DNA from: Streptomyces sp. MUM 2J
GTDB lineage: Bacteria > Actinomycetota > Actinomycetes > Streptomycetales > Streptomycetaceae
DNA: 64,000 nt
Assembly (NCBI RefSeq): GCF_022414535.1
Contig: NZ_JADWYM010000035.1
Location: 1-64,000, forward strand
Direction: 5' to 3'
Position numbers and translations under genes: made by a program. The notes under the pieces were generated by a model that was not told the DNA's origin, did not search any database, and saw only the letters and a list, made by a program, of their open reading frames with translations. Positions 25,330-34,454 of this stretch are shown piece by piece. Numbering within the stretch: the stretch's first letter is position 1; each line of letters starts with the position of its first letter.

Positions 25330-25811
25330 GGCCACTCCTCGGCTGATCGATACATGAGACAGGTGTTGCTCATTGCGGCACAGATCTCGTTTTCCGCAAC
25401 ACAGCATCCTGGAGCGCCGACCGAGGGTCAAGGATTCCGCACCCACCGGGGCGCGCACTGCGGCCGCGGAGTCCGCGAGTCTGCGCGTGGGCACGAGGGA
25501 GTCCCGTTCCCGGCCGTGCGCTACACGGTGACGAACCCGCCCCACACACCCGTGCGGGCCCCCGCCCGACGCCACAGGAAACGAACAGACCGGCTGGAGC
25601 GAGCAGCTGCGAACCCGGACCGGATGGCGGTGAGACGGAACGGTCACGCTGGTGCCGGGCTGAGCACGACCTGGTGTTCCGTTGGTGTGCTGGTCAGCGA
25701 GCGGTAGACCTCGCGGGCGGCGAATCATTCGCGACGGCGCAGGATGTCCTGGTCGCTCAGTCCTCCCTTCCGCCCTTGGAACCCGGGGCCGGGGACACCA
25801 GACTCTCCCCT
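25330..25811. promoter_or_regulatory. Divergent promoter region between formaldehyde dehydrogenase and nitroreductase
   Basis: A 482-base gap. GTTGCTCATTGC at 25365-25376 and GCAAC at 25396-25400 resemble the locus operator half-sites. Nothing else recognisable was found. Confidence 0.4.
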
Positions 25812-26516
25812 ATGACTGCCACCGTCGAAGAACGCTGGGAGCCCACCCACGGCGCCCCCTACCACCCGGTCCCCTACCGCCCTGAGCGCATGGAGCCCGC
25901 GGAGTCCCTCACCCGCTCGGCAGAGCTGCGCGACCGGATGCGGCAGCGGCGCACGGTACGCCGGTTCTCCTCCGACCCCGTGCCGGAGCAGGTCGTACGG
26001 GACGCCATCGCCTGCGCGGCCACGGCACCGTCCGGTGCCCACCAGCAGCCCTGGACCTTCGTCCTGGTCCGGGATCCGCAGATCCGCGTGCGCATCCGTG
26101 AAGAAGCCGAGCGCGAGGAGCGGACCTCCTACGACGGCAGGCTCGGCGAGGAGTGGCTCGCCGCCCTGCGCCCGCTGGGCACGGACGCGGTGAAGACACA
26201 CCTCACGGACGCCCCGGCGCTGATCGTGGTCTTCCAGCAGCGGTACTGGCTGGGTGAGGACGGCGCCAAACGGAAGCACTACTACGTGGACGAGTCCGTG
26301 GGCATCGCGGTCGGCATGCTGCTGTCCGCCCTGCACCTGTCGGGCCTGGCCGCGCTGGTCCACACGCCGAGCCCGATGCGCTTCCTCTCCCAGGTACTGG
26401 GACGGCCCGAGAACGAGAAGGCCTTCGCCGTGATCCCGGTCGGCTACCCGGCGGAGGACTGCCAGGTGCCGGACCTGAAGCGCAAGGCGCTGGACCAGGT
26501 GATGGTGGAGGTCTGA
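25812..26516 (+). CDS. Nitroreductase-family FMN oxidoreductase
   Basis: A 234-residue FMN protein of the iodotyrosine-deiodinase-like nitroreductase branch. The FMN-phosphate region is MRQRRTVRRFSSDPVP, followed by ATAPSGAHQQPWTFVLV. The later part holds YYVDESVGIAVGMLLSALHL and VIPVGYPAEDCQVPDL. It reduces an unknown substrate using NAD(P)H. There is no clear ribosome site before ATG 25812, so a leaderless message is possible. No partner genes. Confidence 0.87.
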   Translation: MTATVEERWEPTHGAPYHPVPYRPERMEPAESLTRSAELRDRMRQRRTVRRFSSDPVPEQVVRDAIACAATAPSGAHQQPWTFVLVRDPQIRVRIREEAEREERTSYDGRLGEEWLAALRPLGTDAVKTHLTDAPALIVVFQQRYWLGEDGAKRKHYYVDESVGIAVGMLLSALHLSGLAALVHTPSPMRFLSQVLGRPENEKAFAVIPVGYPAEDCQVPDLKRKALDQVMVEV

Positions 26517-26695
26517 CGACTCGCGCGGTGCCCGCCGCACCGGGCACACGGGAACCGCCCCCGCCTTCGATGGGGTACCGAGGAAGGGAGCGGTTCCGGT
26601 GGCGGGGCCCGACGGCCCCGGGGAGCCGCTCGGCGCAACGGGCCGCCCCGGTCAGACGGATTCTGCTTCCGGGCCCGCGGCAGACCGAAGACAGC

Positions 26696-27676
26696 TCAGG
26701 GCGGGGGCCGCCGCGAGCAGGGCGGCGCCCCGTTGGCCGCGGACAGGTCCCGGGTACGGCGCAGCAGTGCTTCCCGTACCTCGTCCGGAGACAGGACCCG
26801 CAGCGGGGTGGCCAGGCTGAGCAGGTATCGGGCGAGCCCGTCCGCATCGGGGCCGCCGATGTCGACGATGGTGGCATCGGGGCCGTCCGGTCGGTGGGTG
26901 CCGACCGTCGACGGGACCAGGCGTAGCGCTTGGTCCATGGGCAACGGGAGGCGGACGCTCGCACAGAGCGGGTAGGCGCCGGTCGCGACGGATCGGGAGA
27001 CGAGCAGTACCGGGTCGGGTGGGTCGAGGAGTTCCACGGCTTGCCCGGTTGGCCGTATGCGGGCCACCCGGTCCGCCCGGAACGTCCGCCACTCGCCCCG
27101 CGTCACGTCCCGGGCGACGAAGTACCAGCGGCGCCCCGTGTGCACGAGGCGGTACGGGTCGACGTCCCGGGTGGTGGCCTTCCCTTTCCTGTCGCGGTAC
27201 GACAAGTGGGCGCGCTCCCCCCGGCGGCACGCGGTGGCCAGTTCCAGCAGCATGGCGGGCGTGATCTGCGGCTCGTCGGGCCTGGGGGTGTGCGCAAAGG
27301 CGGCGTCCATCTCACCAAGTCGGTCCGCGATCCGCGGTGGAAGGACCTGCCGCAGTTTCAGCAGCGCCGACAGCGCGGCTTGGTCGCCGCCGAGAACGCC
27401 GCTGAGTGCCGCCTCGCGCAGCCCGACGGCCACGGCGAGTGCCTCTTCGTCATCAAGGATCAGCGGCGGCAGCCGCTTCCCGGTCCTGAGGCGATAACCG
27501 CCCCAGGGCCCGGGGGCGGACTCGACTCCGTAGCCCAGATCCCGGAGCCTTGCGACGTCCCGGCGCACCGTGCGCTCGGTGACCGCCATCCGGTCGGCCA
27601 ACTCACCGCAGGTCCACGAGGGTCTCGCGGACAGCAGTGAGACGAGTCGCAGCAGGCGTGCCGAAGTGGTGACCAC
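26696..27676 (-). CDS. WYL-domain transcriptional regulator (YafY/DeoR type)
   Basis: A 326-residue regulator: N-terminal DeoR-type winged helix (LLRLVSLLSARPSWTCGELA, TERTVRRDVARLRDLGYGVE), a middle WYL domain (YRDRKGKATTRDVDPYRLVH with GRRWYFVARD), and a WCX-like C-terminal part. GTG start. It is transcribed divergently from the VOC/monooxygenase pair, and a perfect 9-bp inverted repeat lies in the 63-base gap. It most likely controls those genes and itself. Confidence 0.9.
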   Translation of the reverse strand: MVTTSARLLRLVSLLSARPSWTCGELADRMAVTERTVRRDVARLRDLGYGVESAPGPWGGYRLRTGKRLPPLILDDEEALAVAVGLREAALSGVLGGDQAALSALLKLRQVLPPRIADRLGEMDAAFAHTPRPDEPQITPAMLLELATACRRGERAHLSYRDRKGKATTRDVDPYRLVHTGRRWYFVARDVTRGEWRTFRADRVARIRPTGQAVELLDPPDPVLLVSRSVATGAYPLCASVRLPLPMDQALRLVPSTVGTHRPDGPDATIVDIGGPDADGLARYLLSLATPLRVLSPDEVREALLRRTRDLSAANGAPPCSRRPPP

Positions 27677-27695
27677 ATCGTGAAGTGTCCCGCAT

Positions 27696-27720
27696 GACCA
27701 GGACCCATCCTGTCCTGGTC
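27696..27720. promoter_or_regulatory. Inverted-repeat operator between WYL regulator and VOC gene
   Basis: GACCAGGAC-CCATCCT-GTCCTGGTC, a perfect 9-bp inverted repeat with a 7-base spacer, centred in the divergent promoter. Confidence 0.65.
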
Positions 27721-27739
27721 CCGCCCTATCGTCTGCCGC

Positions 27740-28126
27740 ATGAGCACTGCCGAGACGTCCCCACCCGCGATCCGCTACTCAGCCATCACCTTCGACTGCC
27801 CGGACCCCGCCGAACTGGCCCGCTTCTACGGCGACGCCCTTGGACTGCCCGTCGCCTACTCCACCGACGACTTCGTCCTGCTCGGCCAGGAGGGCTCGGC
27901 CGGACTGGGGTTCAACCGCCTGGCCGACTACCGGCGTCCCACCTGGCCAGACCCGTCTCAGGAGAAGCAAGCCCACATCGAACTGGGTGTCGATGACCTC
28001 GATGCCGCCCAGGCTTGGCTGCTCGCCCTGGGGGCCGTCGAGCCGGCGATCCAGCCGGAACCCGGCCGGTGGCGGGTCCTGTTGGACCCCGCAGGCCACC
28101 CCTTCTGCATCACCACCCTGGCCTGA
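27740..28126 (+). CDS. VOC-family (glyoxalase/bleomycin-resistance fold) protein
   Basis: A 128-residue single VOC module pair: ITFDCPDPAELARFYGDALG and HIELGVDDLDAAQAWLLALG, ending LLDPAGHPFCI. Proteins of this type are metal-dependent isomerases or binding/resistance proteins; the substrate is unknown. It is transcribed away from the WYL regulator, and the next gene starts two bases after its stop, so the pair forms a small operon. Confidence 0.85.
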   Translation: MSTAETSPPAIRYSAITFDCPDPAELARFYGDALGLPVAYSTDDFVLLGQEGSAGLGFNRLADYRRPTWPDPSQEKQAHIELGVDDLDAAQAWLLALGAVEPAIQPEPGRWRVLLDPAGHPFCITTLA

Positions 28127-28128
28127 GC

Positions 28129-28452
28129 GTGATCGGCAGACTGATGACCATGACAGCACACCCGGGCAGAGGCGGCGAACTCGCCGCCGTCCTTCTGGGA
28201 GTGGCGGAGAGGCTGCGCGGCTTCGCCGGCTGTGAGATCTACCTGGTCAGCCAGGACGCGGCCGATCCGGACACAGTGCGTGTCACCGAAGTCTGGCGGG
28301 ACGACGCCAGTGCACGGGCTGCCCTCTCCGCTCCGTCGCCCGCCGACGGTCCCACCCCCGCGGATGTCCTCGCGCTGCTGTCGACTGCGCCGCACCGCAC
28401 GGACCTCGCCGTTCTGGGCGGGGTGGGTCTTCCGGCCGACGGCCGGCCCTGA
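28129..28452 (+). CDS. Antibiotic biosynthesis monooxygenase (ABM)-domain protein
   Basis: A 107-residue ABM-fold protein beginning VIGRLMTMTAHPGRGGELAA, with FAGCEIYLVSQDAADPDTVR and VTEVWRDDASARAA. ABM proteins are cofactor-free monooxygenases or quinol-acting enzymes. GTG start two bases after the VOC stop. Regulated with its neighbour, presumably by the WYL protein. Confidence 0.82.
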   Translation: MIGRLMTMTAHPGRGGELAAVLLGVAERLRGFAGCEIYLVSQDAADPDTVRVTEVWRDDASARAALSAPSPADGPTPADVLALLSTAPHRTDLAVLGGVGLPADGRP

Positions 28453-28633
28453 CGAACAAGCCCCCGATGCGCAGGTGCGGGCCACGCCGCGGGCCCGCGG
28501 GTCAGCTCGGGGTCATGCGTCCCGCACCGTGGGGCGCCCGGCCCGACGTCCGCAGCCCGCGCGCCCGCGCCGTGTCGGGCGCCGGGGCCCACACGGCGCG
28601 GCCGGCGCTCCGGAACGGGCCGGCCGCGCCGTA

Positions 28634-29431
28634 TCAGAAGGCCGAGTTGGCGAACCAGCGCTCCAGCAGTTCCTCGTCCCCATCGGCGGAGACGAGTCCG
28701 CTGTCGAGGGACATCCGTCCGTAGAGGAGCAGGAGCAGGTCGGCGGCGCTTCCCCGGACGGCCGCGTCCCCGGCGGCCGCGGTCTCGTGAGCGGTGTCGA
28801 TCCCGAAGCCGTCGGGACGCAGGCGCACGAGCCACCGGTCGTCCCCGTCGGTGGTGCCGAAGAGGATCGTTCGGTCGGAGGCCCGCAGATCGGCCACCTT
28901 GGGGGCGAAGAAGGCGGCGAAGGGCAGATTGACCAGGAACTCGTCGATTCCGTCGACGGCGGCCGGGCGGTCCACAGCGGGCCGCAGGCCGAGCGCCGTT
29001 TCGGCGTCGGTCCGGTGCAGCAGGGTCTCGCAGAACATCCGGCGCGTCCAGAAGCGGGCGTGCTGGTCGGCGCCCCAGGCCCACATCGGCAGATCCGGCT
29101 CGGTGACGGCGAATGCGTCGGCGGCCACGGCCGCGCTCGCGGCGAGCCAGCCGGGGTATCCGTCCTCCCGGTCCGGGAGGTCCAGCTCCACCTCGCGCGT
29201 GCTCGGCGGCTGCTGGACGCGCGTCCGCAGCAGCACCGAGAACCAGCGCTGCACGCTTCCCGTGTGCCTGATCAGATCGGTCAGCGTCCAGCCGGGGCAG
29301 CCAGGCACCGGGGTCGCCGGGTCGGCGCCCTCGACCGCAGCGACGAACCGGGCGGTCTCGGCCGCCACCGCGGCCCGGTGGTCCACCGGTGTGTGAACGG
29401 GTCGGTGGCCGGAATCGTCCGAGGTCTTCAA
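28634..29431 (-). CDS. Maleylpyruvate isomerase-like (MDMPI/DinB fold) protein
   Basis: About 265 residues. An N-terminal metal-binding DinB-like four-helix domain (VPGCPGWTLTDLIRHTGSVQ, HARFWTRRMFCETLLHRTDA) is followed by an SCP2-like C-terminal domain (SAADLLLLLYGRM). Mycothiol-dependent maleylpyruvate isomerases share this layout, and many Streptomyces paralogues have no known substrate. The start is uncertain: a TTG with GAAAGG upstream at 29431 is proposed, since no ATG is in frame. Confidence 0.8.
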   Translation of the reverse strand: MKTSDDSGHRPVHTPVDHRAAVAAETARFVAAVEGADPATPVPGCPGWTLTDLIRHTGSVQRWFSVLLRTRVQQPPSTREVELDLPDREDGYPGWLAASAAVAADAFAVTEPDLPMWAWGADQHARFWTRRMFCETLLHRTDAETALGLRPAVDRPAAVDGIDEFLVNLPFAAFFAPKVADLRASDRTILFGTTDGDDRWLVRLRPDGFGIDTAHETAAAGDAAVRGSAADLLLLLYGRMSLDSGLVSADGDEELLERWFANSAF

Positions 29432-29522
29432 CGTCGCATGCCTTTCGGGGAGGAGGGGTTCGGCCGTGCCGCCGGGCGGGGCGGGCTCGGGAACGGCGGT
29501 GGGGCAGGTCGGTGGTTCCCGC

Positions 29523-31031
29523 TCACATGGTCGCGGAGGCGGATTCCGTCTCCGCTCCCTGCGCCGCCGGGGGCTCCTCGGCCGTACTCGGCCCGGCAGT
29601 CCGCGGCACGCGGTCCGGCTGGAGGCCGAGGAGCGCGATGGCCACGACCAGGAGGAAGGCCGCTCCGGCGATGACGAAGCTCGACGTGAACTGACTCTCG
29701 GCGGGCAGCGCGGGCACACCCCGCGGAACCGGGACGGTCTTGGACGCGAGCAGCGAGGTGATCACCGCGCTCGCCACGGCGCTGCCGACCGAGCGGGAGA
29801 TCGAGTTGATGCCGTTGGCGATGCCCGTCTGGTGGGACGGGACGCCGGCCACGATGAGAGCGGGCATCGCGGCGTAGCCGAAGCTGATCGACAGACCGAT
29901 GATCATGCCCGCGCCGATCACCGAGGCCGTGGTGTCGTGCGCGCCGCTCAGCCAGGTGAAGCCGAGGACTCCGCAGCAGGCTCCGACCGCCAGCGTGACA
30001 CGTGCGCCGAGACGGCGTACCAGCACACCACCGAACTGGGCACCCACCAGCGAAACGAGTGCCGTCGGCAGCAGATACACCACGGACGCTTCGAGCACGG
30101 ACGCTCCGAAGCCGTAGCCGACGAGCTTGTCCGGCATCTGGACGAGATACGAGACGCCGAGGAACTGGGTGAACATCGCAAACCCCAGCATCAGTCCGGC
30201 CAGGTTGGTGAAGAGGACCGGCGGGTGGACGAACATCTTCAGGTCCACCATCGGCTCCCCGACCCGGCGCTCGACGACGACCCACACCAGCCCCATCACG
30301 ACCGCCCCGGCGAAGGTGCCGAGCGTGCGGCCGGAGGTCCATCCCCACTGGTGCCCCTGCGAGACGGGCAGAAGGAGCAGCACCAGCAGCGCTCCCAGAG
30401 TGAGGGCTCCCAGCCAGTCCGTGCGCCCGCCCGTCTTCGTCCGGGAGGCGGGCACGGTGAACAGCACGCCCGCCAGCGCCACCACAGCGAGCAGGACCGC
30501 GAGCCAGAAGACCCGGTGGTAGTCCGGGTCGGAGCCGCGGGTGAGCAGCCCCGCACCGACCAGCGCGAGTCCGCTGCCGAACGCGAGGGTGCCGCTGACC
30601 AGGGCCATCGCACCGTGCAGTCGTTCCGGCCTGATCTCTTCACGCAGGATGGAGAGGGCCAGGGGGAAGATCGCGGTTGCAGCTCCCTGCATCACCCGGC
30701 CGACGATCAGCCAGGTCAGCGAGGTGGTCGTGGCGGCGAGGACGGAACCCATGACCATCACCAGCAGGACGCCGACGAGGGTGGGCTTCTTGCCGTGCTG
30801 GTCGCCGAAACGGCCGAACAGCGGGGTGAAGACGGCCGCTGACAGCAGCGTGGCCGTGGCCACCCAGCTGACGTCGGAGGTGGTGGCCTTGAGGTCGTTC
30901 TGGATGATGCCCAGGATCGGGACGACCAGGGTCTGCATCATCGAGACGACCATGGCGGCGAGCCCGAGCACCAGGACGACCGCGGTATCTCCCGAGCGCC
31001 GTGGAGGCACCGTCTGCTGTGCCTGAGACAC
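29523..31031 (-). CDS. MFS multidrug efflux transporter (EmrB/QacA, DHA2 type)
   Basis: A 502-residue membrane protein with 14 predicted helices. Motif A is FGRFGDQHGKKPTL and the motif C-like GSGLALVGAGLL. EmrB/QacA-type pumps export drugs or metabolites by proton antiport. GTG start with GGGAG. It is divergent from a MarR gene, and a long inverted repeat lies between them, so drug-responsive derepression is likely. Confidence 0.9.
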   Translation of the reverse strand: MSQAQQTVPPRRSGDTAVVLVLGLAAMVVSMMQTLVVPILGIIQNDLKATTSDVSWVATATLLSAAVFTPLFGRFGDQHGKKPTLVGVLLVMVMGSVLAATTTSLTWLIVGRVMQGAATAIFPLALSILREEIRPERLHGAMALVSGTLAFGSGLALVGAGLLTRGSDPDYHRVFWLAVLLAVVALAGVLFTVPASRTKTGGRTDWLGALTLGALLVLLLLPVSQGHQWGWTSGRTLGTFAGAVVMGLVWVVVERRVGEPMVDLKMFVHPPVLFTNLAGLMLGFAMFTQFLGVSYLVQMPDKLVGYGFGASVLEASVVYLLPTALVSLVGAQFGGVLVRRLGARVTLAVGACCGVLGFTWLSGAHDTTASVIGAGMIIGLSISFGYAAMPALIVAGVPSHQTGIANGINSISRSVGSAVASAVITSLLASKTVPVPRGVPALPAESQFTSSFVIAGAAFLLVVAIALLGLQPDRVPRTAGPSTAEEPPAAQGAETESASATM

Positions 31032-31100
31032 GAAGAGTCTCCCTGTTCATGACCCGGTGAGCTTCCTGAGGGCCCGGATCAACTGTTTGAGGACATTGAT

Positions 31101-31158
31101 ACTTGATGACTTCAAGCAATGGCGCGACGGTAGCCACCATTGCTTGAGATCGTCAAGT
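31101..31158. promoter_or_regulatory. Long inverted-repeat MarR operator between pump and regulator
   Basis: ACTTGATGACTTCAAGCAAT followed by GG (31101-31122) is matched by the inverse CCATTGCTTGAG ... TCAAGT (31137-31158), about 19 of 22 positions. Each arm also holds a CTTCAAG or CTTGAG core. Confidence 0.7.
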
Positions 31159-31180
31159 TTCCTGGCGTAGGGTGACGCAC

Positions 31181-31615
31181 ATGACAGGAACCGCCCGCAC
31201 CGACACGGCTCAGCTCATGGAGTTGCTCTCGGTCTCGCTGGCCTCCTACTACGGCGACTTCACGGTCGCCGCCGCGAGCGAGAACCTCACCCCCAGCCAG
31301 GGCAAGACCCTCACCGTGCTACGCCGGGGAGCCGCGTCCATGAGCGCCCTGGCCGCCACCTTGACCTGCGACGCCTCCAACATGACCGGGATCGTCGACC
31401 GGCTGGAGAAGCGCGGCCTGGTGCGCCGCGCCCCCAGCCCGTCCGACCGGCGCGTCAAGAACGTCGTCCTGACGGCGGACGGCGAGCGGGTCATCGACAC
31501 GATCCGCGGCAAGATGCACCACACCGTCGCAGGTCTGGAACAGCTCGGCCCGCAGGAGAGGGACACCCTGTCCGCGCTGCTGGAGCGCGTCTTCACCGCG
31601 CGGCCCGCAGACTGA
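31181..31615 (+). CDS. MarR-family transcriptional regulator
   Basis: A 144-residue regulator with wing-helix region SMSALAATLTCDASNMTGIV and DRLEKRGLVRRAPSPSDRR. It is divergent from the MFS pump and probably represses it through the long inverted repeat. ATG 31181 is preferred over an upstream GTG because AGGG is correctly spaced. Confidence 0.9.
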   Translation: MTGTARTDTAQLMELLSVSLASYYGDFTVAAASENLTPSQGKTLTVLRRGAASMSALAATLTCDASNMTGIVDRLEKRGLVRRAPSPSDRRVKNVVLTADGERVIDTIRGKMHHTVAGLEQLGPQERDTLSALLERVFTARPAD

Positions 31616-31653
31616 CCCGCGCCACATGTGCGGGTCGCCGCAACCACGCAAAC

Positions 31654-31685
31654 GGGCAGACGGCAGCAGTCGCTGCCGTCTGCCC
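31654..31685. terminator. Bidirectional terminator hairpin
   Basis: GGGCAGACGGCAGC-AGTC-GCTGCCGTCTGCCC, a perfect 14-bp stem after the marR stop. Confidence 0.75.
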
Positions 31686-31727
31686 ATTGGCGGGAAGCCG
31701 TCCCGCGCCGCATGTGCCGCTACGCGC

Positions 31728-31772
31728 ACGGACACCTGCGGCGCCCTGGCGAGCGGCACCGCAGGTGTCCGT
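31728..31772. terminator. Second terminator hairpin, for the oleate hydratase gene
   Basis: ACGGACACCTGCGG pairs with CCGCAGGTGTCCGT over a 17-base loop, 32 bases beyond the oleate hydratase stop. With the hairpin at 31654 it insulates two convergent units. Confidence 0.65.
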
Positions 31773-31803
31773 CACGCGGTGCGGGGGGACCGGCCGGGCG
31801 GGT

Positions 31804-33411
31804 TCAGTCGTCTCCGCCGGCGTGCAGGAGCGTGCGGGCGGCGCGGGCGGCGACCTGCGGATCACGCATCCCCTGGTAGACGGGCGGGATCGGGCGGTCC
31901 ACACCCAGCAGCGTGTACATCGCCAGCATCGCGGCGTGCACCGAGTACTCCACGGTGAAGACGACGTCGTCGGGCATCTCGACGAACTGTCCGGCGAATG
32001 CGAAATTGCGGGCGCCGTCCGGCACGACCTCGGGACGGTCCCCCGGAGCCCGGCAGGCGAAGAGGGCGGAGGCGTACGGCATCATGGAGGTGGTGACGTC
32101 CGTCGTCTCCAGCACGTGGTCGAGGAGATCGTCGAAGCCGAGCTGGCGAACGAGTTCCGTCAGGATCTCCCCGCCGGTCGACCGCGCCATGGGCTTGCGC
32201 ACGTAGTCGCCTTCGCGGTCGATCTCGAAGCCGTATCCCCACAGGGTGTAGGTGTCCTCTGGCATGTCCGGAAAGTGCGGCTGGTAGGGAACCACGATGG
32301 ACAGATGCCAGCCCGACTCGATCCAGGTCATCAGGGCGCCCGTACCCGGTTCGTTTCCGGTGTAGGCGGTGATGCGCCTGAGGAGCGCCTCGTCGTGCAT
32401 GGTGAGGGTGAACGACTCCCACTTGTGCTCGTCCACGTTGCCGTAGAAGGACATGGGACGCCCGAAGTCGTCGGCCTTGCGGGCGATCTTCTCCCACAGC
32501 GACCAGCCCTGGTCACGGCGGTCCCGGATGAGTTCCGGCACTGTGTCGTTCCCGCCGTAGGTGGAGTCGGCGGTGATGGACCCCAGGGTGATCAGGGCGT
32601 AGTCGTCCGGCCCGAGTTCGAGGCGCCGGCTGCCGTCGGCGTCCTGGATGTGCAGGCAGGTGGCGCGGCGGCCGGTCTCCGGGGTGCCGCTGAAGTCGAC
32701 GTCCAGGACCCGGGTGCCGAGGCGTACGTCGACACCCTGGGCCACCAGCCAGCGCTGGAGCGGCACGACCATCGAGTCGAACTGGTTGTAGACGGTCCTG
32801 CGCACGCCGGACAGAGTGTGGATGCGGGAGAACTCCTGGGCGAACCGCAGGAGGTAGCGGCGCAGTTCCGCTGCCGAGTGCCAGCGCTGGAAGGCGAAGG
32901 TGGTGCGCCACATCTGCCAGAAGTTGGTCGTGAAGAAGTGGGGATCGAACATCTCGTCGATCCGCTTGCTGCCGAGCAGGTGTTCCGGTGTGCCCATGAG
33001 ACGGGAGAGTTCGCTCCGGTCCCGGACGGAGAAGCCGAAGTCGGAGGCGTCCAGGATGCGGTGGCGGCCGTCGATGAGTCGGGCCTGGGCATGGGTCCTG
33101 ATCCGGCTGTTGAACTCCCGCGTCTCGTCCGTGACGCTGACGTCCGGATCCTCCAGTGAGGGGATGGTGCTGAACAGGTCCCACACGCACTGATACGCCT
33201 CCTCCTCCAGCATGCGTCCGCCGCGTGTCACGTACGCGTCGCGGTGGGCCGGGGACTTGGCGCCGTCGAGGGAACCGCCCTCGACGTCCAGTTCCTCCAG
33301 GATGTGGACCTGACTGCCGGACATGCCGGCGTCGCGTACGGCGAAGGCGGCCGCCGCCATACCGGCGATCCCGCCGCCGACGATCCACAGGTGCTTGTTG
33401 TCGTTGTTCAT
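31804..33411 (-). CDS. ohyA: Oleate hydratase (MCRA family)
   Basis: A 535-residue FAD protein that adds water to unsaturated fatty acids such as oleate, giving 10-hydroxystearate; FAD is structural. The dinucleotide motif LWIVGGGIAGMAAAAFAVRD is near the N-terminus. ILEELDVEGGSLDGA, RGGRMLEEEAYQCVWDLF and FAGQFVEMPDDVVFTVEYSV are characteristic of the family. ATG 33411 gives better spacing to GAGG than the ATG six bases earlier. Divergent from a TetR gene, the usual partner in actinobacteria. Likely a fatty-acid detoxification role. Confidence 0.92.
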   Translation of the reverse strand: MNNDNKHLWIVGGGIAGMAAAAFAVRDAGMSGSQVHILEELDVEGGSLDGAKSPAHRDAYVTRGGRMLEEEAYQCVWDLFSTIPSLEDPDVSVTDETREFNSRIRTHAQARLIDGRHRILDASDFGFSVRDRSELSRLMGTPEHLLGSKRIDEMFDPHFFTTNFWQMWRTTFAFQRWHSAAELRRYLLRFAQEFSRIHTLSGVRRTVYNQFDSMVVPLQRWLVAQGVDVRLGTRVLDVDFSGTPETGRRATCLHIQDADGSRRLELGPDDYALITLGSITADSTYGGNDTVPELIRDRRDQGWSLWEKIARKADDFGRPMSFYGNVDEHKWESFTLTMHDEALLRRITAYTGNEPGTGALMTWIESGWHLSIVVPYQPHFPDMPEDTYTLWGYGFEIDREGDYVRKPMARSTGGEILTELVRQLGFDDLLDHVLETTDVTTSMMPYASALFACRAPGDRPEVVPDGARNFAFAGQFVEMPDDVVFTVEYSVHAAMLAMYTLLGVDRPIPPVYQGMRDPQVAARAARTLLHAGGDD

Positions 33412-33571
33412 CGCCATGACCTCAATTCCGGACTGGACTCCGTTTCGAGCGTACTCAGTTTTTCCTGGCGATCTTCTATCCTGGGCACATGCGGGACCTT
33501 CGACCCCGCCGCACGCCGGATCAGGGCCCTTCGGCCCCCGATGACGGCCGTTCTTCACGGAAAGGGCAGCC

Positions 33572-34252
33572 ATGCAACCGACCCCTCCGCCGTCACGGCC
33601 CGCGGCAGCCTCTGCGGCGCAGCCTGTCAGCCGGCGGGAACGGAACAAACAGGACAAGATCCGCCGCATCCTCGACGCGGCCACCGAACTGTTCGCCGAA
33701 CGCGGCTACTCGGCTGTAGCCACGCAGGAGGTCGCCGACGCGGCCGATGTCGGCACCGGCACCCTCTTCCGCTACGCGGGGTCCAAAGCAGGCCTGCTCA
33801 TGCTGGTGATGAACGAACAGCTCCGGCTCGGCGTCGAACGGGGCATCACGCTCAGCCGAAACGGCACCGCTCCCACCGAGGCGGTCCTCGCGCTGGTGGC
33901 ACCACTCGTCGAATCGGTCCGCCGCCACCCCGAGAACACGGCCGCCTACCAACGGGAGACGCTGTTCGGAAGTGGCCCGGAGCGGGAGGAAGCCGCCGCC
34001 CATGTGGCCAGGGTCGAGTGCGCGATCGAGGAGATCCTGCGCAGGTACGTCGCCACCGGCCCGGTGCTCCCCGGAAGCGACCTGGAGATGGCGGCTCACG
34101 TCATCTACTCGACCATGTACATGGACATCGTGCGGGTCTGCATGGGCCGGGCTCCGGCCGACGGCCTCACCGACCGCCTTCGCCGGTCGGTCGACTACCT
34201 GCTGGACACACTGGTGCGACCGCCCACCGGGAGAGGCACCCCGCCCGGGTGA
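33572..34252 (+). CDS. TetR-family regulator, probably of oleate hydratase
   Basis: A 226-residue TetR protein. Helix-turn-helix region: RRILDAATELFAERGYSAVA and GTGTLFRYAGSKAGLLMLVM. The remaining two thirds form the ligand-binding domain. Divergent from the oleate hydratase gene; no clear palindrome was found in the 160-base gap. AAGGG before ATG 33572. Confidence 0.88.
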   Translation: MQPTPPPSRPAAASAAQPVSRRERNKQDKIRRILDAATELFAERGYSAVATQEVADAADVGTGTLFRYAGSKAGLLMLVMNEQLRLGVERGITLSRNGTAPTEAVLALVAPLVESVRRHPENTAAYQRETLFGSGPEREEAAAHVARVECAIEEILRRYVATGPVLPGSDLEMAAHVIYSTMYMDIVRVCMGRAPADGLTDRLRRSVDYLLDTLVRPPTGRGTPPG

Positions 34253-34454
34253 ACGCCAGGGGGTGCGAAAGGATCCACGGAAGCCGCCGGGCGACCGCCG
34301 GCGCTGCGCCGTATCCGCATGGGCACGTCCTGGACACGGCCGGGACGAGCACCGCGATCCGTCCGGCCGGAAGGATCCGCCGGCCACTCGGCCAGTCTGG
34401 TTGTTGCTCCTGCGTTCAGGACGGGGGCTGACGGACCTGCCGTCAGACCGGCTG

